Source: Macrolepiota albuminosa
Lineage: Eukaryota; Basidiomycota; Agaricomycetes; Agaricales; Agaricaceae
DNA length: 64,000 bases
Reading direction: 5' to 3'
NCBI GenBank assembly: GCA_027475525.1
Contig: JAMWFC010000090.1
Location: forward strand, 1,054,001 to 1,118,000
The notes under the pieces were generated by a model. It was not told the DNA's origin. It was given only the letters and a program-made list of their open reading frames with translations, and did no database searches. Within the stretch, counting starts at the first letter, position 1. Each line of letters begins with the position of its first letter. This document shows positions 43,814-54,030 of the stretch, one piece after another. The position numbers and the translations under genes are program-made.

Positions 43814-46800
43814 CTAGGCACATAGGCCTATCTTCCCAATGAGGTACTCATGTGCGGCTTTAGGGAGGGATTTGGTGAAGAGATCAGCGTAATTTTCGGC
43901 AGATGGAATAGAGTTGATTGATATGTCGCCTTCTCGGATGTGTTCACGAATGTAATGGTGGCGTATGTCAATGTATTTTGCTTGCGAGTGGCCCTTTGTG
44001 GATTGGGCAAGTGCAATTGCAGATCGATTGTCAGCATACAGGGTGATCGGTAGCAGTTGAGGGAGGTCAATCTCCATGAGAAAGTTGTACATCCACAGAC
44101 CTTGCTGAGCCCCACGAGTTAGGGCCATGTACTCGGCTTCCATCGTAGATAGTGCCACGGTAGGTTGCCTCTTGGAGCTCCAGGAGACCAGCCTGCTGGC
44201 TACCATAAAGATGTATCCACCTGTTGACCGCTGAGTATTGTAGTCTCCCCCGAAATCCACGTCCACGTACTCGACAGGCTTTACAGATCCTCCCTTGGTC
44301 CTTGAGTAGGTAATCTTGTAGTCAAGTGTCCCTTTGACATATCCAAGTACATGCACAAGCGCCTTCCAGTGCTGCAGCCCTGGATTTGCCTGAAAGCGGG
44401 CGAGTAGGCCCACTGCATAAGAGAGGTCTGGTCGTGTAGCTACCTGTGCCCACATCAATGCTCCAAGTAGCTTCCTGTACGGCTTGTCATTCATGTAGTG
44501 TCGCTCTGCGTCCATTTGAGGAGCCATGGATTCTGTAAGCCTGATTTCTGCTGGGAGTGGCGTTGCGTGGGGGTTGCATTCAGACATGCCAAAACGCTCG
44601 ATGACTCATTTCAAGTATGCGTTCTGTAAGAGGGATATGGAGCCACTGGATAGGTCGCATTTGATGGCCATGCCAAGGATACATGTTGGTTCACCGAGGT
44701 CTTTGATTTTGTACAGGGATGCTAGCTCCTTCTTGGCAGTTTTGGCGCCATCTGCAGAAGATGATATGCCAAAAACGTCATCAGTGAACGTGTTAGTGAC
44801 CGTGTGCTTGCCGTTTGTTATCCGTGACCGAACGCAACTGTCTGCTCGTGATGTCGTGTATCCCAATTCTGTGTATGCATCGTCGAGAGTGTGCCACCAA
44901 TCGCGTCCTCCTTGCATTAAGCCATACAGGGTCTTCAGGAGAAGGCATACCTTCCCCTCCCCCCCTGCAAGCCCTGGAGGCACCTGCATGTAGATTGTGT
45001 GGGACGGCACACTGTTGAGATAGGCTGACACAAAGTCAACCTGCCAGATAGCAAGCCCGAGCTGGGCAGCAATGGCAATGGACATCCTAAGCGATTCTAG
45101 GCAAACTACCGCAGCGTATGTTTCCTCAAAGTCCTTCCCTACTATCTGAGAGAAGCCTTTAGCTACCAAGCGTGCCTTCCTCTTAACAATGTTGCCCTCC
45201 GCATCAAATTTGTTTGCGTAAACCCATCTGCACCCAATAACCTTCTTACCAGCCGGTACAGACGATGTTGGGACCAGCTTGAAGACTTCTCTGCTCTGCA
45301 GGATGGCAAGCTCTTGTTCCATGGCCGGTCCCCAAAGATCTGGTCTGCGCATGGCCTCCGTGTAGTTGTCAGGGACGTATGTGTCATCATCCGCAGTTGA
45401 CGAAATTGTGGCAACGAAGGCAAAGGCATCCTCAGCGAGGTATGATTTGGCTGGTGAGTCAGTGGGCTGTAGCCTTGCAAGGCGGTCAGATTGTCAAAGT
45501 GCAGGCGGTTGTGGCGGCTCAGATGGCGTGGTTGGGTTGAGGCGTTCAGAGCGTCGAGGGTTGGGCTGAGTTGAGTCCTTTGGAGCATGTGGCGTGGGTG
45601 TGGCTTGTTCGTCCTTATTTTGGCCTAGTCCTGGAGTTTCAGGTACGGTCTGCATGGCAGGGTCACGGATCTCAGGGTTACTGTGGAGTGGGCCATCGGT
45701 GTCACGGATGCGTGGGGCAATAGGCTGGCGTAAGAATAGTACTCCTGGCACGGAGGGGTCTGATGTGGGATGAATGTCAGATAGGAGGTCGTCCGTGCTG
45801 TTGAGCATTGTCAATGAACGATGGCCCGTCCCTTCGTCAAATATCACATTGCGTGATGTGATGATACTGCGTGTTTCCTTGTCATACAGCTTGTATCCGT
45901 TGTCTGAGTATCCCACCAGAATGTACTTTATGGAGCGTGGGTCGAGTTTTGACTTCACTAACTCCTCTGGGACTTTAGAGAAGGCAATGCAGCCAAAGGG
46001 GCAGAGATGGCCTACATCCTGGCGCCTTTTGGTCCACTCTTCCTCTGGTACGTGGTCTGGGTGGCATGAGGACGGGATCAGGTTACAAGTGTGGATCTGA
46101 GTTGCTGCTGCCTCAGCCCAAAGTGACTTTGGAAGTTCACTATCAGCCAACATGCACCTCACCCCTTCAATCACAGTGCGTATATTGCGCTCAGCCAGAC
46201 CATTTTGTGCGTGAGCGTAGGGTGTGGTGATGTTCATGTGGATACCGTGTTCTGTGCAGTACGTGATCCAGGCCTCATTCACCCACTCCTTCCCTGCATC
46301 GATCCTGACCATTTTGAGCTTTTCCCCTGTTTGGCGTTCCGATTTGACATGGTATGTGGTGAATGCCTCGAGAGTGGTTGTGGAGTCCTTGCAGGAGAGG
46401 AAGAAGCCTGACATCCTGGATGTAGCCCCGTCAATGGCAAGCATCATGTATGACGCTCCTCCAAGTGACGTAACTGATGCAGGTCCCCAGAGATCAATGT
46501 GTACGCACTGGTTGGGAGTAACTTCTGTCTTGACTTTGGTGTCGTATAGACGAGCTGCGTGCTTGCCATACACGCAGTCCTCACATACGCCTTTTGCATC
46601 CATACTCCCCTTAACTGTGAGACCATCAACCAGAGTTTTCCGTGCCATATTCTGAATGCTTGTGATACCAGCGTGACAGAAATGACGATGCCATACTTCG
46701 ATGCTAGCAGGTACATATTTGGAGGATGTGGCCATGGCATGGGTAGTTGCGTCTGTGGCATTGTTGAGTGCGTTTAGCATATACATCCCTCTGGTGGCAT

Positions 46801-48214
46801 GGCCGATAAGTACTTCTCGGCTGTTCGCATCCCGGAATACCGCCTTTCCACATGAGAAGGTGACTGTGAAACCAGCTTCATCGAACTTCCCTATTGAGAT
46901 AAGGTTTGCCGCCAAATCAGGTGTGTGAAGTGCCTGTCTGAACACAAGTTCCGATGACCCATTCTTTGTTAAGACTGTCTTCTTGACTGTGCCTTGTCCA
47001 ATGATGCAGAAAACGCCTCTGACTGGTGCAGACTGGCCGCTCCTTGGTGTCGCCAGTTCCTTGTACTCGCAGAAAACATTTCGATCAACAAAGCAATGAT
47101 CTGTAGCTCCTGAATCAGCATATGTCGGTATCTTCCCTCCAGCTAGCATTCCCTGTATGTCTGAGATAGGGGTGAGGTCGTATATGGAATCTGCTGATTG
47201 GGCTGCCAGAGCGTAGGTGACATGCGAAGTCATGGCGGTCGCAAGATTGGCAGTTGGGGCTGGGCCTGTTGTGGCGGTGGTGTTTTTAGCGGCGTTCAGG
47301 GTTGTGATTGCTTTCTCGTGGTTCCTGAAGCTTTGAGGGAATTGTCCCTCTTTACCTCCTCCAAGCCAATAGCAGTCCCCAATGAGGTGTCCTGAGCGCT
47401 TGCAGTTCAGGTTCGTGCAGACAAGTTTCAATTTTGTGGGCTTTATAGTCGCCTGGAGAGCTGTGGTTGAGGTCCCAGTCGTTGGTTTCTGTATCCTGAG
47501 GCATTCCCAGTAGATGTTTAGTCCGGCAATAAGTGTAGCAGAAGTGGTTGCAGAGTAGAGGCTAGCAACTATCGTGTTCCATGACTCGGGTAATGAATTC
47601 ATTACGATTGTGCGAAAAGTTGCATCAGTGATTACTGCGCCCTTTTCTGTCGCTTCCCTCCATTTTGTATGAAGGTTTTGAATATGGTTGGGGAAATCGT
47701 CGGCGTCCGTGAACATCGTGGCACGTAAACGGTTCTCTGCTCCCATTGCTGCAAGGTCGGACATCACACCGTAAGTCTCAGTGATTGTCTTCCATGCCTC
47801 AGCCGCCGTCCCATCCATTCTGATGCCTAGACCTATTGGGTTTTTACAATTGTTTATGATTAAGCTGAGTGTCCATGCATCGCAAACATCCCATTCATCC
47901 AGGGATGGGCTCAGGGACGACCACTTGGTCGGTTCTCCTTCCGGAACAGTGGTTGCGAGTTTTGTGGCGTCTTCTGTAGACTCTATTTTGGGATGGTCAG
48001 TAGTATCAGCCTTTTGTTGGGTAGTAGTGGAGGTGGTGTCGGTTTTTCTTGTGGCAGGGGAAACAATGGTCTCTTCAAGGTATCCACGTGCGCCACAAGT
48101 GCGTGCCACTATCAGAACCCTGTCCCTGAAGGCTGCAAAGTTGGTACCGTCGAACTGCGCATTTTCTGGGAAGATTGGCGGGTTGGATGCATTTGAAGCT
48201 ACGTTTGCCGACAT
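43814..48214 (-). pseudogene. Copia gag-pol polyprotein, two in-frame TGA codons
   Basis: From ATG 48214 a single frame runs to 43814, about 1,466 codons, interrupted only by TGA at 45494-45496 and 44606-44608. Domains in order: gag (MSANVASNASNPP...), zinc knuckle CTNLNCKRSGHLIGDC (about 47415-47370; C-X4-C instead of C-X2-C), protease ADSGATDH (about 47115), integrase zinc part (HRHFCHAGITSIQNM ... CEDCVYGKH), integrase core (HIDLWGPAS, then the segment around NGLAERNIRTVIEGV), RT (ARLVAKGFSQIVGKDFEETY, TDDV in place of YVDD at about 44770) and RNase H (STMEAEYMAL, YADNRSAIAL). The first stop lies between integrase and RT, the second inside LK-stop-VIERFGM where Arg fits. Removing these two stops would leave the frame open. 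Confidence 0.92.
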
Positions 48215-48302
48215 TTTTGTAGTGTAGTTTGTGGTTTTGTGTGTGTGTTTGAGCTAGTGAGACAGGAAAAAAGGTTCTACAGCGCTGACAAGACAAACGC
48301 TA

Positions 48303-48318
48303 GCGGGGCCCGATAACC
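48303..48318 (-). other. Primer-binding site of the nested copia, half-tRNA type
   Basis: Directly inside the 5' LTR the minus strand reads GGTTATCGGGCCCCGC. Its complement resembles the anticodon stem-loop of initiator tRNA-Met (GGGCCCATAACC type) with one extra base. This is the priming mode known for copia-like elements that use a tRNA half. A conventional TGG start is absent. Confidence 0.45.
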
Positions 48319-48680
48319 TGTAGTGTAAGACAATAGTCAGACCTCAGAGTCTTTACACAGTGAGTAAAGGCAGCTGATATTAACCTGTAGTGTAAGACAA
48401 TAGTCAGACTACAGGTATAAGTGAGTAAATAGTCGATGATGTAAGTAATGAACGGTGGCTCACCCTCAGAGTCTTTACACAGTGAGTAAAGGCAGCTGAG
48501 GGTGTTCGGCCGATGATCTGTATATTTTGTAGATGAAAATAAAGTTTGCCAAAGTGTCACAAATACCTCGAGCAGGCGGGTGCGCCGACGCGAGGTGGTG
48601 TTTGACGGAAAATAATAAAGTAAAGTAAAAATAAAAATAAAATAGGAATTGTACTTCAGGCTGTGGCATCTCCTCTAACA
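48319..48680 (-). repeat. 5' LTR of the nested copia
   Basis: 362 bp; differs from the other LTR by about ten substitutions and a small indel in the A-rich run. Confidence 0.92.
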
Positions 48681-49221
48681 GCAGGCCATAAGATACAAAA
48701 GGGGAGACCAATATTTAAAGTCAAACATGATGAAAATAGAAAGGCAGTACAATTTAAGATTTGTCTTGTTTTTAAAAGATACAAGCAAATATATGGTCAA
48801 GACTATACAAGGACTACCTCTTCAACTGTGTGCATGGAATCATGGTGAATACTATTACACCTCGCTGCCACACAGGGCTGGAATGCTACCCAGATTAACG
48901 TCAAGACAGCCTTCCTATATGGACTGCTCTCAGAGGAGAAAATACAATACATGACTTAGCCTAAAGGTTTTAAAGAACCTGGGAAGGAAAGCTGGATATA
49001 ATGTATACTACAAGGGCTCTATGGGATGAAACAAGCTGGTCACATACACTCAACAACAACATGCTTTCCTGGGGTTTCACATGCCTACCTTGCAAATCAT
49101 GTGTATACTATCAAAAGACCAACACAGGGACAGTAATCACAGTGGTCTATGTCAATGATTTTCTATCCATTGCCAGCAGCAAGTTGGAAAATAAATGTTT
49201 CAAAGACCAGCTCAAATCCAT

Positions 49222-50211
49222 TGATGAGCCTGCATTGTGGCTGGCTACAGATAGCACCAATACCCACACCTCACATTAGCCCACTAGTACCACCAGAAGC
49301 ACCACGCTCTAGCACTTCTGGCACTATTTTTTCTATATTTTTATATTAATAACTCGCAGCTTCAGACTCCAATTACTCTCAGACCACATTTTATGGCACC
49401 ACTTATTCTTTGCACCACTGTTGACACCTTGCCGCACCTTGTCACTTGCACTCCAAGGCTATATGTTTACACAGACACTTGGCGTCAGTCAATCTGAAAT
49501 AATGCTCTTAGCTAGTGGCAGCGCTTATAGGATAAAATGATAAAGTATTTCTATGACAGCATTATTATGGACATTTTTACTATACAATTCAATTCACATT
49601 GTTTACTTACATTCCTATCAGTTCACCACCCTCTAGCAGTGCTTAGTTACTTAGCATTGGCTAACTTCCTTTACTATAAATACTTACTTTTTGTTAGTAG
49701 TACACAATCAATTTGGCAGTAGAGATTGTATCCCAACATTTTGGTCACCATACACAACAGACTACCTCTTGTTGACTGTGTCAAGCAAGAGGACTCTGCT
49801 CTAGTTTTCTATCTCTCTCTCTCTCTAGCACCTTGCAACTACAGCTTGGCTTTTGTGCTTAGATCTGCTAAGCAATCTTGTCTTTTTATTATCTCATTCT
49901 CATTCTAGGTACTAACACTTAGCGCCTCTTAGTGACCCTCTCCCACACCTCTTAGTGCCTTCTTTAGCAACTTTCCCACACCTCTTAGCACTTCTCCTTA
50001 GTGACTCTTAGCACCTTGTAGCCACATTTTGGAGCCTTATGCAAGTGCCTCCAATCACCTACTTTCCTTGCCACCAACATCTTGCCTATCATGTATTCTC
50101 TAGGACCTGTCTGGGACTCTCTCACACACTCAGCATGCCCAAAGCTATATCGGCTAAGTAGCTGTACTAGTGATAGTGCACACACCACCCAGCTCAATTT
50201 GGGCATCATCA
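49222..50211. repeat. Solo LTR of a copia family inside the older copia RT
   Basis: Starts TGATGAGCC and ends GGGCATCATCA, flanked by ccat on both sides (49218-49221 and 50212-50215). Its 3' part (ggacctgtctgggactct ... cactcagcatgccca ... tagctgta) matches the LTR at 51156-51731, so it belongs to a related family. RT coding resumes in register after it. Confidence 0.75.
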
Positions 50212-51155
50212 CCATATAGACTATACAAATTTAGGATTGCCCAAGTTCATTTTGGTATTGCCCTTGAATGGGACAACAAAAAATGCAGCGTCAAGTTATC
50301 ACAGACCATGCTTATTGATAAGATTTGTCTTGCAATTTGGACAAACAAGTGCTGCATCACTGTCACTTCCCATAGAACCAGGCTTGAAGCTTTGCAAGGT
50401 CAACAGGTCTTCCCTTACTCAGGCAGAAATTAACACTCTCATAAGAACACCATACCAATTTCTAGTCAGATGTCTTTTAAACCTGGGCATCTCCACCTGC
50501 CCAGACATCGCCTACGCTGTTCAACAGCTGACTCAATACATTGATTCCTACACAGGAATCTACTAGAAGGCAGCCACATAATTGGTCAGATACCTCAAAG
50601 GTACACAAGACCTCAAACTCATACTCATTGGCAGGACCAAACCTGTTAACCTTACTGAGTTCACCAACTCGGACTGGGCCAAACTGCTTGGACATGCAAT
50701 GAAGCATTGGTGGATACACATGGAGCCTAGGATCAGGTGTTGTGTCATGGGTGGCACACAAGCAAAAGTCAGTCGCTGCATCATCATGTGAGGCTGAGTA
50801 TATGGCTGCCTTTGAAAGTACTCAGGAGTGTGTCTGGCTACATGCTCTGCTCAAAGGAATTAGTTACTAGCAAACTGACACCCATCCTGTGCAACAACAA
50901 TGCAGCCATCAACTTATCAGAAGACCTCACACTTCATGCATATGTAAAGCATGTAGACATCAAGTATCACTTCTTATGTGAATAGGTACAGGCAGGCAAG
51001 ATATGTATATGGTACATTAACACGAAGCAATTCACAAAGGCACTCACCACTGCACTCTTCCTGCAGCTTCATGCCCTCCTCAGGCTGCAATGAATGCCAT
51101 GATCCATGCAAGGAGGAGACATTTTTGTCACATCAAGGTATTTGGTGAGGAGGAG

Positions 51156-51731
51156 TGTTGGTATTCAATGCCTATATGGCCAACAGACTGGCCTCATCAC
51201 ACCGCAAACCTCACATGATACTGTTCACTCATCCTCCTGCCATGAGTGCCCATTGTTCATTTACTACTGCTTTGTCTAACTCATGCATCCCTGACACAAA
51301 GCCATCTATTGTTACACAGTTCTATAAGTACAAAATGTAGATTAACACACCCTCAGTCAATTGACGATTAAACTGAGGGTGAGTAAGCTATATATGCATC
51401 AACAGACAAAACACACTAACATAACTACCATAGATTTACTTACTTCTGTATCAGGTAGAGTTATTGCTAAGCCTCTAGTTTTCTTGCTGCATCTCTTGCT
51501 GCACTTACTAAAGTCTTCTCCCATTCTTTCTAGGCATACTTATTTGTTGGCACATTCTCTTTACTACACATCCCTTCCAACTCTCACCATTACTTGCTGT
51601 TTAAGTCAATTCTGACTTGTTCTTTGGGACCTGCCTGAGACTCCTTCAAACACTTAGCATGCCCAATGCATATTTTTCCAGTTAGTAGCTGTAAACCATG
51701 TCTGCTACTGATCAACTTTTGGGTGTCATCA
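51156..51731 (+). repeat. 3' LTR of the older copia
   Basis: Begins TGTTGGTATTCAATG directly after the purine tract ggtgaggaggag and ends GGGTGTCATCA, 576 bp. The 5' counterpart is not seen. Confidence 0.7.
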
Positions 51732-52010
51732 CCTTGCTGCAAGATTCAAAAAAAATGTAATGGTAATTACAAATAAATAGCTTAAGTGTTCACACTGCAC
51801 AGAATCAGACCAGTCTCAGTCTATTGTCTATGTAGTTCAATGCTGAAAAGTAAGCTGCTTATATCAGCAGCAATCCAACTTTGTAGTATGTAATATAAAG
51901 ATACCATAATTAAAGTAAACTAAAATATCAGTAATGTATGACAGTATAATCCTTGCCAGATAACAGGTAAGGCTCATCACATCATGTCTATTCTGTGTAC
52001 ACCTTATAAA

Positions 52011-52121
52011 ATGTCAGGAGGTCTATCAGTGGCCCAGATGATGAATATTGTTCAGTCAGGAAAGGGTGCCAAAATAGTTGCAAAGAGGAATCGTCATTGC
52101 CTCATATCTGAGTCTTTTTGA
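52011..52121 (+). pseudogene. Fragment of gypsy gag N-terminus
   Basis: Encodes MSGGLSVAQMMNIVQSGKG and then decays. This matches GGLSMSQMMSIVQSDGK from the gypsy-2 gag start, in the opposite orientation. The preceding AT-rich sequence (51757-51900) may be part of its LTR. Host sequence resumes by about 52300. Confidence 0.55.
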
Positions 52122-52675
52122 GCCTCCTGAGGCTGTTGACAAGTATGGCTCTGCCAAAGTCATGGCCAGAAGATACCATACAGTTCATGGAATTAGCTCA
52201 GGGGACAAAAGCCGGTGCATAGCTTGCTATTTAGGGCTGCTCAGCCCATAAGGAGTGCAGGAGAGGATACATGAGTACATTTATTGGTGCTTCCTACTTG
52301 AGCACTGTCAAGTCGACGTATTCTGTAAAAAAAAACTTTGTAAGCTGGATGATGGAGCCGCAACATAGCTTCAATCAGTGTAAAAGAGATCGTCGAAAAG
52401 TCAGGGTGTCAAGGCTTTCCGTGAGGTCGATGATACCTTGATATTTGACCTATGTCAGCCAAAAAGACTCACCACCACTTCGCAACGCTTGTAGAAGTTC
52501 TTTCAACTTAGCATGCCGATACCAAAGCTGAAATGATTGAACGACAATGTACAGTCTGTTGCTCGGATGGAAAACGTAGAAAAAGACGTTGAAACATAAA
52601 TATCTGCACATGATCATGAAAATTTCGTATACACTTTACGACCGTTCTTCCAACGCCTCAAGTCTTGCGATCTGT
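52122..52675. other. Transition from repeats to host region
   Basis: Contains the probable 3' UTR of the kinase subunit gene. No additional gene is seen. Confidence 0.4.
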
Positions 52676-53700
52676 CTACAATGCGGCGACGCAGTCAGCA
52701 CCCGAGAAATCACAAAAAAAGAACGCTTGCCTGTCTCTAACGGCCTCCTGCCACCTTTGCAGTCTCGCAGTCTCATTCAACTGGAATCCATAAATCTTTG
52801 GACGATACCTCTCCGTCTTTAGTGCAACAGAAGCCGTGCTGACTGATTCCCCGCCACCCTCCGTCGGGACTTCTTGCTCCTCCCTCATCTTCTTGGTCCT
52901 CCTCTCCCCATCCTTCATCGTCGGGCCAAAATCCAATGGACCGCTCTTCGGCGGTATAAGGCTCGGATAAACAAGAAACAAAAGATGCGGAAAAGTTGTG
53001 CCGAAGTATGCTCCGTCGATGGAGCCATGGCGGGTGGATTTAGGGGAGTAAAGGTCTTCGCAGCGCCCGCAATAAAGCTTTACGGATTTTTCGTAGGGAA
53101 CGTCTGTCAGACCTACAGGGAGGAGAGGCTGGAGTTGGCAAAATACGCGAGGGCATCGACCGAAGTCGGCACGTTTATATTTCTCAATCTGCGAGGCCAG
53201 AGGTGAATTTGGAGTAAATGTTAGAGGTAAAAATGTAAAGGTACCATTTTCTGTAGGCCACGGGCGGTGATGATCCACCGGGCGTGGATGAGGCCGTAGA
53301 GAAGACGGGCTTGTACATCAAGAGAGCCTCGTTGTTCATCAAGAATTTCGTCATCTTGTGGCGCAATCAGCCGGGATTTTGGAAGGATGAAGAGTGAGTG
53401 CTCACCAAGATTGTCGGTAATGAGGTCGAGAGCTTGAGAATAATTGGTCACTTCATTGTTAAGACCCGTCAAATTGAAGCGATCGAGGATAAAGTCTTCA
53501 TCGACTTCGCAAAAGTATTCATTGCCTTTGGAAGACAGGAACCAGGATATCCACTGTATCTCCTGTTGAACAGCGACAATAAGGTGGCACAGGAGGCGCT
53601 TACCGAGCTAGAGAAATGGTCTGATCTTTGTGAAAGAAAGGAGTTGATTATCAGACAGACCTGGAATAATCAGAATCAGACCCTGAGGTTGCTTCTTCCA
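52676..53700 (-). CDS. CKB: Casein kinase 2 regulatory (beta) subunit, 5' end not defined
   Basis: The beta subunit dimerises through a zinc ribbon and holds two catalytic CK2 alpha subunits. Visible: acidic/Ser N-terminus SGSDSDYS; the conserved WISWFLSSKGNEYFCEVDEDFI and RFNLTGLN; the linker LYGLIHARWIITARGLQKM; the zinc ribbon CPRVFC ... YCGRCEDLY (C-X4-C and C-X2-C); then STRHGSIDGAYFGTTFPHLL, and a C-terminal PKIYGFQL. Exons: 53700-about 53665, a small exon near 53630-53609, 53562-53406, 53354-53245, 53188-52676 (stop TAG 52676-52678). Introns of 51 and 56 bp between the last three are firm; the first exon with the ATG was not found. An extra acidic/Thr-rich insert (about 52930-52800) separates FGPTMKDGE from the YGF motif and is longer than in animal CK2 beta. 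Confidence 0.9.
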
Positions 53701-54030
53701 CTGGAATCAAACAAGTTTAACAATTAGCTCTTGTGTTAAGCATAACACGCAACTTGACGACGGACTTGAGTATGATGAGGCAGTAAGGGAGATCAGTTGG
53801 CACGGCAAAACGAGGACAAACACGGTGCTTAGGCGTTCCTCATTGTCACAGCCAACACAGTTATCTCTTCGCGTCGTCGTCGGCCACGCGTTAGCGGCGT
53901 GCAGAACGTGCCGTATCACGACTCGGACCGCGAGAGAGCCCGTAGTCACTGTTTGGCTCGTCTTCTGCTCATATCACCACGAGGCCAGCGTGCTTAGATT
54001 ATGCGAGTTTCCCATTGCAGAGTATAATAT
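53701..54030. other. Shared upstream region of CK2 beta and TBC genes
   Basis: The two genes diverge here, so about 330 bp must hold both promoters and the missing first exon of CK2 beta. No clear TATA box. Confidence 0.5.

Larger units (their letters stand above)
43432..48680 (-). mobile_element. Ty1/copia retrotransposon, complete, nested in an older copia
   Basis: LTRs at 43432-43789 and 48319-48680, about 97% identical by eye, with TGTAGTGTAAG...CTCTAACA termini. The target duplication gcagg is at 43427-43431 and 48681-48685. One polyprotein frame, gag-protease-integrase-RT-RNase H, fills the interior. A purine-rich tract (ctgggggag on the minus strand) precedes the 3' LTR. It interrupts the RT of the older plus-strand copia. 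Confidence 0.95.
42044..51155 (+). pseudogene. Ty1/copia pol relic, split by two later insertions
   Basis: Plus-strand integrase part (about 42180-42740; HIGQVEQMHRTLQGKARTM, NGKTPFKLWHEQAPNFSYMH). The RT start (about 43280-43431) breaks off and resumes at 48686 (GHKIQKGRPIFKVKHDENRK, then FLYGLL and GLYGMKQAG). It breaks again at 49221 and resumes at 50212 (FGIALEWDNKKCSVKLS, then STCPDIAYAVQQLTQYIDSY). RNase H follows (AEYMAAFESTQECVWL, CNNNAAINLSEDL, KHVDIKYHFL) to about 51070. A purine tract (ggtgaggaggag) then abuts the 3' LTR. Gag and the 5' LTR are missing, and many stops occur. Confidence 0.85.
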
